64,000 bases of DNA from Ciona savignyi (Eukaryota > Chordata > Ascidiacea > Phlebobranchia > Cionidae): NCBI GenBank assembly GCA_000149265.1, contig CH003313.1:1177503-1241502 (forward strand), written 5' to 3'. The notes under the pieces are model-generated. The model was not told the DNA's origin and did no database searches. It saw only the letters and a list, made by a program, of their open reading frames with translations. The first letter of the stretch is position 1; every line of letters begins with the position of its first letter. Positions 54,924 through 64,000 of the stretch are shown one piece after another. Made by a program: the position numbers and the translations under genes.

Positions 54924-57900
54924 ATGGGTTGCTGCACTGGATGTGTGAAGTACCTTCTGTTTCTGTTCAACATTCTGTTTTGGGTAAGTTGTTTTAGTTC
55001 CATGCTTGGTCTAATAAACCTGTAGTTTTAATAGCCATGACGTAATAACTGTCTCTACGGTTCCACAAAAACTAATAGAAATTTAAGGAAATGTAACAAA
55101 AAAATTAAGTTTGGTGTTAAATGTTCCGGTTGGTTTATTGCGCATTTCCTTTTTTCTACCATGTAGGTGTAGTGATGTGCAGACTAAACGTAATTGATTG
55201 ATTACTTTAGCATCTATGCACGGATTTCCTACTATTCTTCCACTCAAACAGCTTGGTAGATTAGTGTTTAGTCTCAGTCAAAAGACCGCAGAATTAAAGC
55301 TGTTTGCTAAGCTAACAGTTGTGTACATGGGCAAAGCGACATACGTTCAAACCTAGCGGATTGTTGGGTTGTACTAATACTGAATAAGAGTTTTTATCAT
55401 ATACATGGCACTAACGCCGACAATGCTACGACGGGCGCGAGGGCGTCTGACGGTTGCCTGTGTTATAACTTCCCATGCGTTTTCCTATTCATGGGAATTA
55501 AACGTACATATTCGTATGTACTATCCTATCATACCCGTGTTACCACACACATTGTAACTTATGGGGGAAGCGGTAGATTAATAATGGTATTTACTTATCC
55601 TTGTTTAATACAAGTACTTAATTCATGTTAGTCTTGTCAGCATTTTCACGTTACATTAATAAATCATTGGTTTCAGTTGCAGACTGGTTAATTCGTAATA
55701 ATGTTAAAGTTTACTTTTAAAATATATTTCAGTTAAGTACTTCTTTTAATTTTGTCCGCACAGCCGATATTGTACAACAACACCTCTTTGTAATTAACAC
55801 TGTGCATCAGTTACGTTTGTGCCATTTATATTTCGTGCACATTTATTCCATTTAATGTGGCTGTGCAGATTGCTGGTGGTGCTGTACTGGGCATTGGAAT
55901 CTATCTTCTCGTGGCAAACAACGTACAAGCGGTTGTGCAGGTGGCTGGCATCCAGTTTTACTATGCAGGTATACACAGAGTCTACAACTATAAACTTTAA
56001 TGAGCCGATTTCGGATAATATTTATGGATCACGGTTACAGCCTATTCCTACTTTTAGAAAATTCTTTGAAAAGCGGGATTTTCTATAGGGCAACATGTGT
56101 AGTTAATATTACACTTTTACAAACATTATGTATTACAACCTGTATGCTGCATATTGTACATTTACACAACTTCTAACCACTATTTAGCAGAAGTCTTATA
56201 TTGCACGTGGTACTCTTACACACCATTTAACCACAATAACTACACAGGTTGCTATGTTCTTATCGCCGTGGGCTGCATCATGTTCGTTGTTGGTTTCTTT
56301 GGTTGTTGCGGAGCAATCAAGGAAAACAAGTGTCTCCTTGGAACTGTAAGTTACAAAGCGGTTCAGGATAAATATGTTATCCTCGCGTGTGCCTGACTTT
56401 TCTCGAAATTTATTATAGTTTAATAATACCTGGAATGTAACAGAAGTTTTTTTTAAAGTCTTTGAATTGATTTGAAGCCCGAAGTTCCAATTATCACGTC
56501 TTGACTCGGATATTTTTGTCAAATAAAGCTTGGCTAAATCGAAATGTATTCAGTAAATGGGAATTGTACTTTGGTAATATTCGTTAGTTTTACTGAGATT
56601 TACATTTTACACGAAGATGTAGAAAAAAAATTGAGACACTGTATATAGAGAGAGACATGACTTGTAAAGCATTTGCAATAGACCTGTTTACCACGAAGTG
56701 GGGTGGTAATATTAATGTCCTATTATTCATTGTATTGCAGTATTTTACATGTCTTCTGTTGATATTTCTGACTCAAGTCGGGATTGGAATATGGGCACTG
56801 GTGTCGCAATCGTCGGTAAGTTGGTATATATACAAAGAAGTCTGTTTTTCACCTCTGTCGGTTAATATGCGCGACCCGTATACAAAATACGTACGAAACA
56901 AGGGTATTAATAATTCCAGTGAATTGATAGTATTCCAATATTTAATTGTTTACAAAGTATATACATAACCCGAGTTTTCCTAATCATTCCGTACACTCGT
57001 ATATATCTTTTCCTTAATTGTATTAACCGAAATATTTACATAAATGTTGAGTCAAATCGCGTTTTTAGTAACATTACTCACATTTTATCCCCGGCGAGAG
57101 CACAACAGAGTTAACACCCATGTTAGCTTAACTATCGGTTAACGCCCGGCATTGTGCTTAACAATTGGGGCGTTGAATCATTATTTGTACACGTATGTAC
57201 CATTAGTACATTCCTAAAAAATCAGCGTCAAAATTGTCTATAGTTAGTATTCTTAATATAACATGTATGTGGCATTCCTTTCAAAAACACCCAATTCGTA
57301 ATATTTTGCTTGAGTTCCGGTTTGTTCAAGGCCTAACAGGTTTTTACGATTATTTGGTTTCGTTTTAATATCTGCGCTATATAAATTTCGCCGTATTTTA
57401 GTTCAAGGTAGTACCAGCATTTTCGAAGGGACATGTAACATCTTAACTTTTCAGATCGAAACGGAAATCTTAAACGGGTTGAGTAAAACCTTACCATTAG
57501 ATTACAATACAAACAATGCTTATGCGAACACAGTGGTAGCTGTGCAGAAAAGCGTAAGTACAAACGGCTCTGTTTGTTTGAATATGTTCTGTATATTTGT
57601 CCGGCCCGTTGGTGTAGCGGTTGTGCGTCGCCTTTCAATCGAAATGTTGCAGGTGCGAAACTGGTCAAAAGCTATTCGGTAGCGTCCTTGGGCAAGGCAC
57701 TTTACGGACATTGCCTGAACCCAGCGGATTAATGGGTTCTACTAAATTAAAGGAACGTGTCTATCATATACAACACACTGCAATAGGTCCGGTAACCCGA
57801 CGATGGGCGCGAGGTGATCTGACGATTGCCCGTGTGATAACCCCCTTGGTTTTTCCATTCACGGGGATAAAGATGAATATCATATCCTATATATTTGGTG

Positions 57901-60104
57901 GTAAAGATTTTCACGATAAAGCAATGTTATTAAATGTTTCCCTTTGCTGAAGACTCTTGGTTGTCCAAGATGACGTTTAAGCAAATATTTTGATTGTCCC
58001 TTCAATGCAAAGTGCCGCAATAAAATAAATTGTCACTCGAAATCTACTGTGGCACATGCTGCTTACGTACCAAGATTGGGGAAATCCCCCTTCAATATTC
58101 TAAAACACACACCTTTATTTAACACCAAAAGGTAGTACGGTACCTTTAGTCTCGTCTAGTCGAGCAGAAATCTTTTTTGCCTAAACAGCCCCTCAATATA
58201 TGCAATATAGTGTTTGGACAACTATTTACATTATAACGAATCGACGATGGGGGCATCGAGTGGTTAGCTTAGGAATTAGTGTACAACACCAAACATTTTC
58301 TATACGGGAATGTCCTTAATGTTCTAATTGAAATGATCTATTAACACTTCCTAATGTTCTTTTAGGAAGCAAATACTTTAAGTTGTTATAGTCCAAATAA
58401 TTTGTTTGTAAACTGTTACAGTTCAAATGCTGTGGCTTGGTAAACGGTTGCACGGACTGGGTGAATGGTAACACGACTGGATGCTCTTGCACTCCGATTG
58501 TCACCAACAGCTCAATATGCGCGGTACAACCTACTGGCGGAAATTGTACAAATGCAGACACGCCAGGTGGCGCTATTTACACACAGGTAACTCTTTACCT
58601 TATTATTTTATATGTTATGTACGGTCGTGTGGCCGAATAAGTAATGTGATCGATATTATACCGATTTCTATACAAAATAACGGTCCTAATGTCAATCCCA
58701 TCATGGGTTCAAAGCTTGGGGCGGTAAAAATATATAATGTACGGCAGTGGGCCGAATGGTTAAGGCAACCGATATATATATATCGACTTCACACGAAAGC
58801 AGTCCTATTGAAGAGCACATTATATGAATTCAAAACTTGACTTGGTAAAAATAAAGTTTTTTTTATTATCCTTCTTGTGCGTGTGGTCGAATGTTAAACG
58901 TGACTGATATATAAAAAGGTTTTATGGCTAGGCCATCCCTGGTTCGAAACCGCCCGGTAAAGAATAGTTTAAATTAAGGACAATAGTTTTTTTGAAGGTA
59001 AAATGCATCCTGCATATTAAAATATCCCATGTGGTGAAGGGTCCGGTTATATTGGATTCAAAGCCAAGTCTGGTAAATGTACTCATTTTAATTTATTACT
59101 AACACAAATAAAGAAGTTCGAAAATCAGGTTAAATATTACTAGAAGCATACACAGGCTAGACCTTGGTTTGCTGAGGGAGTTTACGTTGCAACACAACAT
59201 TGCGCCGTTATGTATACAACGCTCATGCTTGTGCTAGCACAACTTTGATTTTGACCTGTAATTAGTTTGTGGGTGGAAACAAATACGTATGCGCATTTAA
59301 GCAAACGCACGTATTGATGAACAATTTGTTCCGGAAAACAATTTATTTTGATCTTCTGCAACGAATTTGTTATAAATCCACACTACTATGACATTATACC
59401 ACATTGTTTCAGGATTGTTACGATGCGATTGTCAAGTTCATCAACGATAATATCTACTTGATAGCTGGGATTGGGCTAGGCATAGGATTGGCCGAGGTAA
59501 GATGCTTGATTTCGGTAGGATGTACTTGTACTCTGATGCATGGGCGGGAAATCTGATTTAAAGGATTTTTGTTATAGAAGGACAACGGTCTTTATAGAAG
59601 GACAACGGAAACCGAATGTTTTCGTAATGTGCAGCTTTAATAATGGCAAGCACCTCAAAAAATCCATGAACCCCAACGAAATACTGTTCAGCAGTAAATT
59701 TTATTGAATATTTAAGTATGTAGTATATTGACATGGTCTGGCCATATGTTTAATGTACAGACGTGTACGGGCGGGTGTGGCGGGGAATTGCGTGGGTGGT
59801 GATTAGTAAGTAATTCTTGCCCTTCTCCCATCCGATTTAATAGTTAGAATCCAACCGTATAAAAGACGGTAAAATATACAGGTCATTGGCCTGTTGTCAT
59901 AAGGAATTGATTAAAGAGAAATTAAAAAAAAACGATTATTAGAAAAACGATTAAAAGGCCTATCAAAATCTCAAATAATGGTTCTCAATTATGCAAACGA
60001 TAGATAATTTGCCAACCTCTTAATTTATTTCCTTGCAGATTTTTGGAATGATATTTTCCTTGATCGTGTGCAGATCCGATAAGACAGCCTACGAAAGCTA
60101 TTGA
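54924..60104 (+). CDS. tetraspanin 1 (complete, 248 aa, eight exons)
   Basis: Tetraspanins are four-pass membrane organisers that laterally assemble integrins and other receptors. Exons 54924-54983, 55869-55968, 56248-56345, 56741-56815, 57455-57553, 58422-58586, 59413-59496 and 60039-60104 join in phase (747 coding bases). TM1 spans residues about 11-38 ([20 protein letters not shown]) and TM2 carries the family signature [18 protein letters not shown]3 follows ([17 protein letters not shown]). The large loop (about 110-205) has CCG (FKCCGL), six further cysteines and NxT/S sites, then TM4 and a short tail. The start has the usual MGCC...KYLLFLFN, with palmitoylatable cysteines. The tail ends AYESY, close to but not a clean YxxPhi sorting signal. 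The exact subfamily is not assigned. Confidence 0.93.
55250..55530 (+). repeat. tRNA-headed SINE in tetraspanin 1 intron 1
   Basis: Head GCTTGGTAGATTAGTG, body GGGCAAAGCGACATACG and TTGCCTGTGTTATAAC, tail ATTCATGGGAATTAAACG and CTATCCTATC. Confidence 0.65.
57600..57890 (+). repeat. tRNA-headed SINE, full length, tetraspanin 1 intron 5
   Basis: Begins CCGGCCCGTTGGTGTAGCGG, contains GTTGCAGGTGCGAAACTGG, and ends GATGAATATCATATCCTA. It starts 46 bp after exon 5 and is well preserved. Confidence 0.87.
58619..58731 (+). repeat. tRNA-Ser-like element, tandem copy 1
   Basis: TACGGTCGTGTGGCCGAATA, CGGTCCTAATGTCAATCCC, CATGGGTTCAAAGCTTGG and a GGTAAAAA end. Within tetraspanin 1 intron 6. Confidence 0.7.
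58738..58852 (+). repeat. tRNA-Ser-like element, tandem copy 2
   Basis: TACGGCAGTGGGCCGAATGG, GGCAACCGATATATATA, AGTCCTATTGAAGAGC and TTGACTTGGTAAAAA. It begins within a few bases of copy 1's end. Confidence 0.68.
58872..58970 (+). repeat. tRNA-Ser-like element, tandem copy 3
   Basis: GTGCGTGTGGTCGAATG, ACGTGACTGATATATAA, CCCTGGTTCGAAACCGCC and GGTAAAGAATAG. Diverged, but in the same orientation and order. Confidence 0.6.
59030..59080 (+). repeat. tRNA-Ser-like element, fragment (copy 4)
   Basis: Only the 3' part remains: GGATTCAAAGCCAAGTCTGG and TAAATG. Confidence 0.4.
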
Positions 60105-60410
60105 TTCACCAACCTTCAGCAACCATCATAATCGGCACCAACTATTTATGTCACACAACCTGTACATAATATACAGTTGCATTCCCATGTGCCTTAGATT
60201 TTGTAATTGATGTTCATAGTCAACCACGCGTAGTTTTAATTTTCTAAATGTCGAAACTAATTTGATGGACTTTTCTTGAAATAATTTTTTTAATATACTC
60301 TTGTTTGAGAAATGTTTTTTTTTTTATTGGAGCAGTTTATTTCTGTGTAAAATGAAGGATTAAACGTTTAAAACTTTAAAGGTTTGTGACTAAAAACAAT
60401 GTATCATTTT

Positions 60411-60416
60411 AATAAA
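60411..60416 (+). terminator. polyadenylation signal, tetraspanin 1
   Basis: AATAAA about 307 bases after the stop codon, followed by a T-rich stretch (AGTTTTGTAATAAG). Confidence 0.6.
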
Positions 60417-60419
60417 AGT

Positions 60420-63017
60420 TTTGTAATAAGTTAACAAAATAAATAACCTATAATTTACCAGAAAAAACAAATGTTTAATCGTTTGTTACATATTTCGTTC
60501 GCTTATATCGGAAGTTAAAAAGAGACTTTTCTGAGTACCAACGTAGTTTATATGCAATACAATTCTATAATGTATATACGGTGGGTTTAAACGTACGTAA
60601 GCATACATTAGTGATGCGTTATAATCCTATGTACCGCATACCCGGGTGCGTGACGTGGTAAGCAAGAGTGTACGTGACATCTCATGTGACGTAAATTAAA
60701 GAATGGTAGAGAGTTAGAACATTTACAATCGGATTTGGTCTGAAAAAAAAGGGAACAGACTTTGTTGTTTTTTCTGCATATAAATGAATAGAAGTGTGTT
60801 ATACTAATAGATTTCAGACTATCCCACAAAAAAATATTTCAAGGGAAATTTGTTGACGACATCCTATCTTAAATAAATATTTGACTCTATAATCATTCGT
60901 TACTTATTAACATCTTGAATGTGAAACCGTCACGAGACTTATTGGAGTGGCTGCACTACCCCACGTAGATACGTGCGTTGATTGTGTATAAGAAAAACTA
61001 CTTCAATTCAAATCTCTACGTAGATGACGGCAAAGGTACATAACAAACAAAGTTGATTACGCTTTGTGGGTTTCCTAACCCAACACTTGATATAGGTCGG
61101 TAAAATGCTGCCTAACTTGTATGGTAGTTTTCTAAACGATTTACCCATACCTCTCTAAATGACATAGATCTAAATTATTTGAATGTATAAAGACTCATCA
61201 GCTCTGTTGTATGGCCGCAAAAAACACACTTTAAGTTTGACCTATTTAGCAAGGTATATCTTTGCATTTGCACATTCATATTGAAAGGTTTGGTTGGAGT
61301 AAACTTGATTTTAATTAATAATCCAAAGTCTTCTTAACAGCGTTGTAGACACGTAATGCAAAGCATGGTCCCAACCCTCACGTTCAAATTAAAAGTCTAA
61401 CGTAATATCAAACGAGATTAAGCACAAGTAAAGACATTGGTAATTGACTTTTGCATTTTTGGTTACATTACTGTTGTTTGCTGTTTGTATGCTAGTTTGA
61501 GTTCTTTTGTAAACTCTTCTGAACAGCAAGCCAGAAGATGTACATTTGAGCTGAAGACGCTTATCATTACAATTGGTAATCCTGGTATTATTGTAAATTT
61601 CGAAGTAAAGCTAGCAAAGACTGCTTAGTCATTTAATTTTATATGATATAATACATATATTATATACAAATTGTGTGTGGGATTTGATAAATATTTCCAC
61701 ACTTTCAGTTGAACGGTGGCTTTAATGCGTTAAGCACATTTTTGTATCTCTCACTTAACAAACCTTTGGCGGTTGACGCATTTGACAAATGATTAAGTCA
61801 AATAGCAACGCCCTGTTATCGAACAATATTGGCATTATATTGTTTACTTATGTCATTATCATTACCCAATACGAAACAAAACGATAATTGTATTGCATTT
61901 GAACAAAAGGAATAGCAAAAGGTAGATAGATGACCATCATTTGGATGTTTATTCGAGTTATTTGAAGATTCTGACAATAAGTTTTTAACAACCTTCGTGT
62001 TAAGCAAAGGTTTTTGAATTCATTATTTTTTGTTAGATTTTAATAAGTTAAACGTTTCTCCATAGTTTATGTTTTATCTTTTATACGTGATATCCGCCGG
62101 TGAATTGCCGATGAGGTCTTTACCATTTTCAAGCGATCGTAAATACTGTCCTAAAGTAACGTGACACGCCCATTTCATGTGACCGTACGCATGACGTTTA
62201 CGGCTTGGTTTATGATCAAAATTCTATTTTGATATTGTCTTGTTTACTGTCCCATGATGTTGGTTCAGTCGATCACGTGATCCTAATTATCGACCCACAC
62301 GAAAAAAAACTGGAAACGAGACGATAATCTATATATCCAATATTAAGAGATATTTTTAAAAATCTTATTTTTTATTAATGCTTGTTAAAACATAAACATA
62401 CGATTACAGCTACCTGGTTAACGTTGTTCGAGTTTTTTCCGAGTTTGTGGGAAGTAAATTATGAACCGTTTTGTAAAACAAGGTTGTTCGTTGATGTTAT
62501 CTATTCCTACCAGAGCCGACTACTTTCCATTTACCATGCAAGATATATGGAAGGGGGCATGTTAACACATACTGAACACGATGAGACCCATTTATCTCAA
62601 TAAAACAGAACCGTCGATGAGAGGTGTACCTTGTAAACACACAACTGTTAATGGTTAACCTTTTAGTTTTTTGTTTTCTAGATACGATTAATAGAACGGA
62701 AGGGCGAGGCTTAGGATCATTTGGGTTGCAAAGCTCTACGTTTTAGACGTCGAAAAACGTAACCTGCGTGGAAGAACGATAGAAAAAATACAGAGATAGT
62801 TTATAAATGTCTCTGAACATTGCCGTGTTCTTCATTGATTGAACACTTTACAATAGATTCGATAACGTTCTTTAAATATAATTCAAGTGAACTGTTGTCG
62901 ACAGGAAACTGTTCATCTTGTTAGAAGATAAAAAAACTCCAGTTAATTCGAAGCTCTAACACTTCCACAGTTTAGATTACAGATATTTAGAAACGTGTTA
63001 TTTTTAAAGGGTACAAA
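60420..63017. other. intergenic region between the two tetraspanins
   Basis: This AT-rich stretch of about 2.6 kb has no recognised gene or full repeat. Short ORFs on both strands lack motifs and flanking splice logic. Confidence 0.5.
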
Positions 63018-63943
63018 ATGTGTCTTTACGCCTTAGCGAAGATTTTACTTATCGTTTTTAACGTCGTTTTCTGGGTAAGTCATATTCGATCGTCAGCGAT
63101 GCAATGGAACTAACCGGATTTTCACAGCTTGCAGGAGCTGGTACGCTTGGAGTTGGTATATGGCTGCTTGTAGACCCCACCATACAAAAATCCGTCGATT
63201 TGGCAGGCTTGGAGATTTACGAAGCCGGTAAGATAATTTGTTGTTGTTGTCCTTTTACTCGTTAAGATGAAATATATTGCTTAAAGATTTACAAAAATCG
63301 TTTAATAACATTTTGAATGATTCACAGTTGCCATTCATTCCGCAATTCAGCCGTACACTACTAATTCAAAATTAGTTTCCGAGCTTTGCCATAAATATAG
63401 TAAAACAGTAGAAACGTATCCATCATGTACAATACACTGAATATCTTTGGTAACCCGACGGTGTATAACTGAAAGATGGCCTGTGCGATAATGTTTCTTT
63501 AATTGTACGGGGATGAAATTTTAGTGTTTAGTCCAAATTGGTTCATAAAGCGCAATTTGAACTGATGTTCTAAAAAACTAAACATTATTATTGCAGGAGC
63601 CATAGTTCTTGTTGTGGCCGGTTCTATCATGTTTATTGTTGGCTTCCTTGGCTGCTGTGGGGCGATGAAGGAAAGCACGTGCATGTTGGGCACTGTAAGC
63701 ACATTCTTATAATTATCCTATTACTACTTTTTTACCGAGCTAAGTTTCCAAGAGCGTTTATGTATAGAATTGGTGTATGTATCGGTCGCGTTGGCCATTT
63801 AGGCACACGGTTATTAGTCTATTACCGACTAATACTGTATTAAAATTCTTTATTAATTTCTATTTAGTACCTTCGGATTTCTCTTCGTCATATTTGCATT
63901 GGAAATGGCGATCGGTATTTGGGCTTTTGTAAGCTATGATTCG
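63018..63943 (+). CDS. tetraspanin 2, first four exons (cut by right edge; extra base in exon 4)
   Basis: Exons 63018-63074, 63128-63227, 63597-63694 and 63868-63943. It starts MCLYALAKILLIVFNVVFW, a TM1 start like that of tetraspanin 1. Exon 2 gives LAGAGTLGVGIWLLV and exon 3 TM2 with GFLGCCGAMKESTCMLGT. Exons 2 and 3 have exactly the same lengths (100 and 98) and phases as in the neighbour, marking a tandem duplicate. Exon 4 encodes TM3 (FGFLFVIFALEMAIGIWAFV) only if one of the two Cs in TACC (63868-63871) is ignored. As written, exon 4 is 76 rather than 75 bases and shifts frame. This may be a sequence error, an allele, or a dying copy. Confidence 0.85.
63395..63520 (+). repeat. tRNA-headed SINE remnant in tetraspanin 2 intron 2
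   Basis: GTAGAAACGTATCCATCATG, ACAATACACTGAATATC, GGTAACCCGACGGTG and GTACGGGGATGA remain in family order. Confidence 0.5.
63773..63818 (-). repeat. tRNA-Ser-like element fragment
   Basis: The minus strand reads CCGTGTGCCTAAATGGCCAA then CGCGACCGATACATAC, matching the head of the tRNA-Ser-like family. Confidence 0.5.
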
Positions 63944-64000
63944 GTAAGTAGTCTGAACACTAAATATAGTTTCCTGTTGTCACTTATTAATGAAACGGTC

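Noticed and set aside
61437-61628. 63-codon ORF with a hydrophobic start between the tetraspanins
   Set aside because: It does not match a tetraspanin exon and has no supporting splice sites in frame.

Overview
The window looks like nuclear DNA of a tunicate, most probably a Ciona species (inference). The grounds are AT-rich sequence, many short GT-AG introns of a few hundred bases, and dense non-autonomous transposons. They include a tRNA-headed SINE whose 3' end is built of TATCC-type repeats. No prokaryotic, viral or LTR-type structure was seen.

Layout. (1) 14-5633, minus strand: the 5' part of the replication-initiation gene Treslin/TICRR, eight exons, continuing beyond the left edge. 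Its first intron carries one hAT transposon nested inside another, each with perfect 8-bp target duplications. An E2F-type site lies just upstream of its start. (2) 5634-7913: a shared upstream region between two divergent genes, occupied by a 1.07-kb inverted-repeat element. (3) 7914-52147, plus strand: one very large gene that I could assemble by hand into 57 exons with consistent reading phase throughout, predicting about 3,258 residues. It encodes a signal peptide, roughly 2,500 residues of cysteine-poor, N-glycosylation-rich coiled-coil stalk, a Thr-rich linker, a fibronectin type III domain, a second Thr-rich linker, two MAM domains and a C-terminal C-type lectin domain with a complete Ca2+/mannose-type sugar site (EPN...WND). 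I do not recognise a named protein with this architecture; it is the best candidate here for something undescribed. Its introns hold a 5'-truncated antisense RNase H-bearing LINE (37701-40802, 11-bp target duplication), several hAT elements and many SINE copies. (4) 54924-60104, plus: a complete 248-residue tetraspanin in eight exons. (5) 63018-63943 to the window edge, plus: the first four exons of a second tetraspanin with the same exon structure, but with one extra base in exon 4.

Functionally the neighbours look unrelated: a nuclear replication factor, a secreted multidomain lectin-like matrix or recognition protein, and two tandem membrane tetraspanins. The tetraspanins are clearly paralogues. 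Treslin and the lectin gene only share a divergent upstream region. All exon models come from reading splice sites and phase by eye; none has transcript support here.

Repeats. At least three short dispersed families recur: the tRNA-headed SINE of about 280 bp, a shorter tRNA-Ser-like element of about 110-160 bp (several copies in tandem in a tetraspanin intron), and an unnamed family of about 110 bp seen three times. Old SINE fragments beyond those listed are scattered through most introns (for example near 18480-18560, 23765-23915, 28540-28620, 36035-36240 and 44190-44300).
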